Source: Limisphaerales bacterium (lineage in GTDB: Bacteria; Verrucomicrobiota; Verrucomicrobiia; Limisphaerales; UBA8199). Taken from it: a stretch of 14,379 nucleotides of DNA. Both the position numbers and the translations under genes were made by a program. Under the pieces are notes generated by a model that saw only the letters and a program-made list of their open reading frames with translations, did not search any database and was not told the DNA's origin. Below, piece by piece: positions 13,319 through 14,379 of the stretch (position 1 is its first letter; every line of letters starts with the position of its first letter). The stretch is from assembly GCA_025356925.1 (NCBI GenBank), contig JANXQE010000606.1, forward strand, positions 1 to 14,379. Direction: 5' to 3'.

Positions 13319-13768
13319 TCAATGCTTGGGCCGAAGCAGGATGGCCTTCTTTTCCGTTCCTTCGACTTCCACACTATGAGTCTCGATGGTGGGATCATCC
13401 TTCAGCGCCTGGTGGATGATGCGCCGATCAAAAGCGCTCAACGGTTCCAGTTCCACAACATCACCCCAGCGGCGGACCTTCTCGGCGGCCTCTTTGGCCT
13501 TTTTAACCAGCGCCTCGCGAGCCTGAGCCCGGTAACCGCTCACGTCCACCATGACCTTGGGCGCGGAGGGATCGTGCTGGAAGAGCAAGCGATTGGTGAT
13601 GTACTGAAGATCGGAGAGGGTTTGGCCCTGCCGGCCGATTAAACGTCCCGAATCTTCGCTCTTCACATCCAGGAGAATACCATCCTCCATGTTGTGTCCC
13701 TCGACGGAGGCTGGGAAACCGAGCAAATCGAGGATTTTTTCCAGCGTGGCTTTGGGTTCAGCAGGCAT
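13319..13768 (-). CDS. khpB: KH/R3H RNA-binding protein KhpB (Jag/EloR-like), short form
   Basis: KhpB/Jag proteins bind RNA and, in Gram-positives, affect cell elongation; the gene classically follows yidC. This 149-residue protein has a short N-terminal helix (PAEPKATLEKILDLLGF). It is followed by a KH-like domain (about 22-85) with the GxxG loop GRQG at 45-48 in SGRLIGRQGQTLSDLQYITN, then a helix of Ala, Lys and Glu (85-100). A C-terminal R3H domain (about 103-149) carries the Arg115-x3-His119 signature in AFDRRIIHQALKDDP. The separate Jag_N domain of Bacillus/Streptococcus proteins is absent; the length suits the short form. The ATG at 13768 lies 49 bp after the stop of yidC on the same strand, so the two are probably co-transcribed. 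No clear Shine-Dalgarno sequence precedes it. In many genomes mnmE follows; here the next gene is the convergent MoeB-type gene. Confidence 0.92.
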   Translation of the reverse strand: MPAEPKATLEKILDLLGFPASVEGHNMEDGILLDVKSEDSGRLIGRQGQTLSDLQYITNRLLFQHDPSAPKVMVDVSGYRAQAREALVKKAKEAAEKVRRWGDVVELEPLSAFDRRIIHQALKDDPTIETHSVEVEGTEKKAILLRPKH

Positions 13769-13817
13769 GAGCGAATAGTGGTTTTGGTTTCTCGATGCTG
13801 TTCTGGTGCGACCGCCT

Positions 13818-14379
13818 CTATTTCCTCTTTTTTTGCGGCGGCGTCAATACCGGACCTTTGGGCGGCGTCGGCCCCATCGTGGTTCGGATCAGTTTGGTCT
13901 GCACAATGCTCAACAGGTTTTGCACGGTCCAATAGAGCGTAAGACCCGCCGAGTAGTTGTAGAGGAAGACCAGGAACATCAGCGGCATGTACTTCATCAT
14001 CTTGGCCTGGGCCTGGTCCATGCCTGGGGATGGCGGTGTGAGCTGGGCCTGCCAAAGCATCGTCGCGCCCATCACCAGCGGCAGCAGGTTGAACGGAAAG
14101 TTAAGGCCTGGGATAATGAACAGCGTGTCCGGGCTGGATAGATCGCCCACCCAGAGAAAGGAGGCGCCGCGCAACTCGATCGCGCTGCGGATCATAAAAA
14201 AGAACCCGAAAAACACCGGCATCTGGATGAGGGTAGGCAAACAGCCGCTCATCGGGTTGATTTTGTGTTCCTTCCAAAACTCCATCATCTTGCGCTGCGA
14301 CTTGACCGGGTCATCCTTGTACTTCTCCTTGATAGCGTTCATCTGCGGCTGCAGGGCTTGCATCCGCTTCATTGAACGG
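13818..14379 (-). CDS. yidC: Membrane protein insertase YidC, C-terminal part (5' end beyond the right edge)
   Basis: YidC inserts and folds inner-membrane proteins, alone or with SecYEG. The frame is open through the right edge of the window, so only the last 186 or so codons are present; the ATG at 14372 is an internal methionine, not the start. The visible part begins in the cytoplasmic helical hairpin C1 (MKRMQALQPQMNAIKEKYKD, then MMEFWKEHKINP). It continues with the hallmark GCLPTLIQMPVFFGFFFMI transmembrane segment, a loop with FLWVGDLSSPD, a segment around IIPGLNFPFNLLPLVMGATM, and the final pair KMMKYMPLMFLVFLYNYSAG and LTLYWTVQNLLSIVQT. The tail is basic and Pro-rich (ends PPQKKRK), as expected for ribosome contact. 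The large periplasmic domain, if present, is outside the window. It lies directly upstream of khpB. Confidence 0.95.
   Translation of the reverse strand, partial: RSMKRMQALQPQMNAIKEKYKDDPVKSQRKMMEFWKEHKINPMSGCLPTLIQMPVFFGFFFMIRSAIELRGASFLWVGDLSSPDTLFIIPGLNFPFNLLPLVMGATMLWQAQLTPPSPGMDQAQAKMMKYMPLMFLVFLYNYSAGLTLYWTVQNLLSIVQTKLIRTTMGPTPPKGPVLTPPQKKRK

Noticed and set aside
1..14379. A CRISPR array, toxin-antitoxin pair, prophage or defence island
   Set aside because: No regularly spaced repeats, integrase, transposase, nuclease or toxin motifs are visible. mazG here is next to proB and not to mazEF.

Overview
This looks like a chromosomal segment of a Verrucomicrobiota bacterium. My best guess is the Pedosphaera/Limisphaerales side of the phylum. 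The reasons are the moderately high GC content, many genes without a clear Shine-Dalgarno sequence, GTG/TTG starts, a group-4 glycosyltransferase with an N-terminal YCGNC motif, a ProB carrying LTTVEGV, and a secreted protein with an EFIERKKNW-like segment that I associate with this phylum. This placement is recognition from memory, not a search result. No rRNA, tRNA, CRISPR array, intact insertion sequence, phage gene or defence cassette is visible. Most of the window is housekeeping.

Left part (1-4239): the N-terminal end of a probable beta-helix surface protein runs off the left edge on the minus strand (1-198). Upstream of it on the same strand lie a GT4 glycosyltransferase (321-1667) and an exported eight-bladed PQQ-type beta-propeller protein (1779 to about 2891). 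A divergent promoter region separates these from a plus-strand secreted protein of unknown function (3163-4239). Its stop codon overlaps the stop codon of the convergent moeA.

Middle (4236-8480): moeA (molybdenum cofactor insertion) is on the minus strand. Divergent from it is a tight plus-strand run: proB (glutamate 5-kinase), mazG (NTP pyrophosphohydrolase with a degenerate second domain) and an M29 metallo-aminopeptidase. proB and mazG abut or overlap, and mazG overlaps the peptidase by 8 bp, so the three are probably one operon. It links proline synthesis, nucleotide-pool cleaning and peptide turnover.

Right part (8497-14379): a LysR-type regulator has a readable promoter and operator-like dyad. 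Next come a purine nucleoside phosphorylase and, 45 bp downstream on the same strand, a PAS/kinase/receiver hybrid protein. In that protein the phosphoacceptor histidine of the HDFNN motif is leucine, which is the most interesting observation here. A plus-strand MoeB/ThiF-type E1 enzyme fused to a rhodanese domain follows. The window ends with the minus-strand pair yidC (5' end cut by the edge) and khpB/jag. I found no convincing new multi-gene system. The points worth following are the histidine-less kinase paired with PNP, the degenerate MazG, the lineage-specific secreted protein, and a shared GTTT-N4-AAACAA dyad at two promoter regions.
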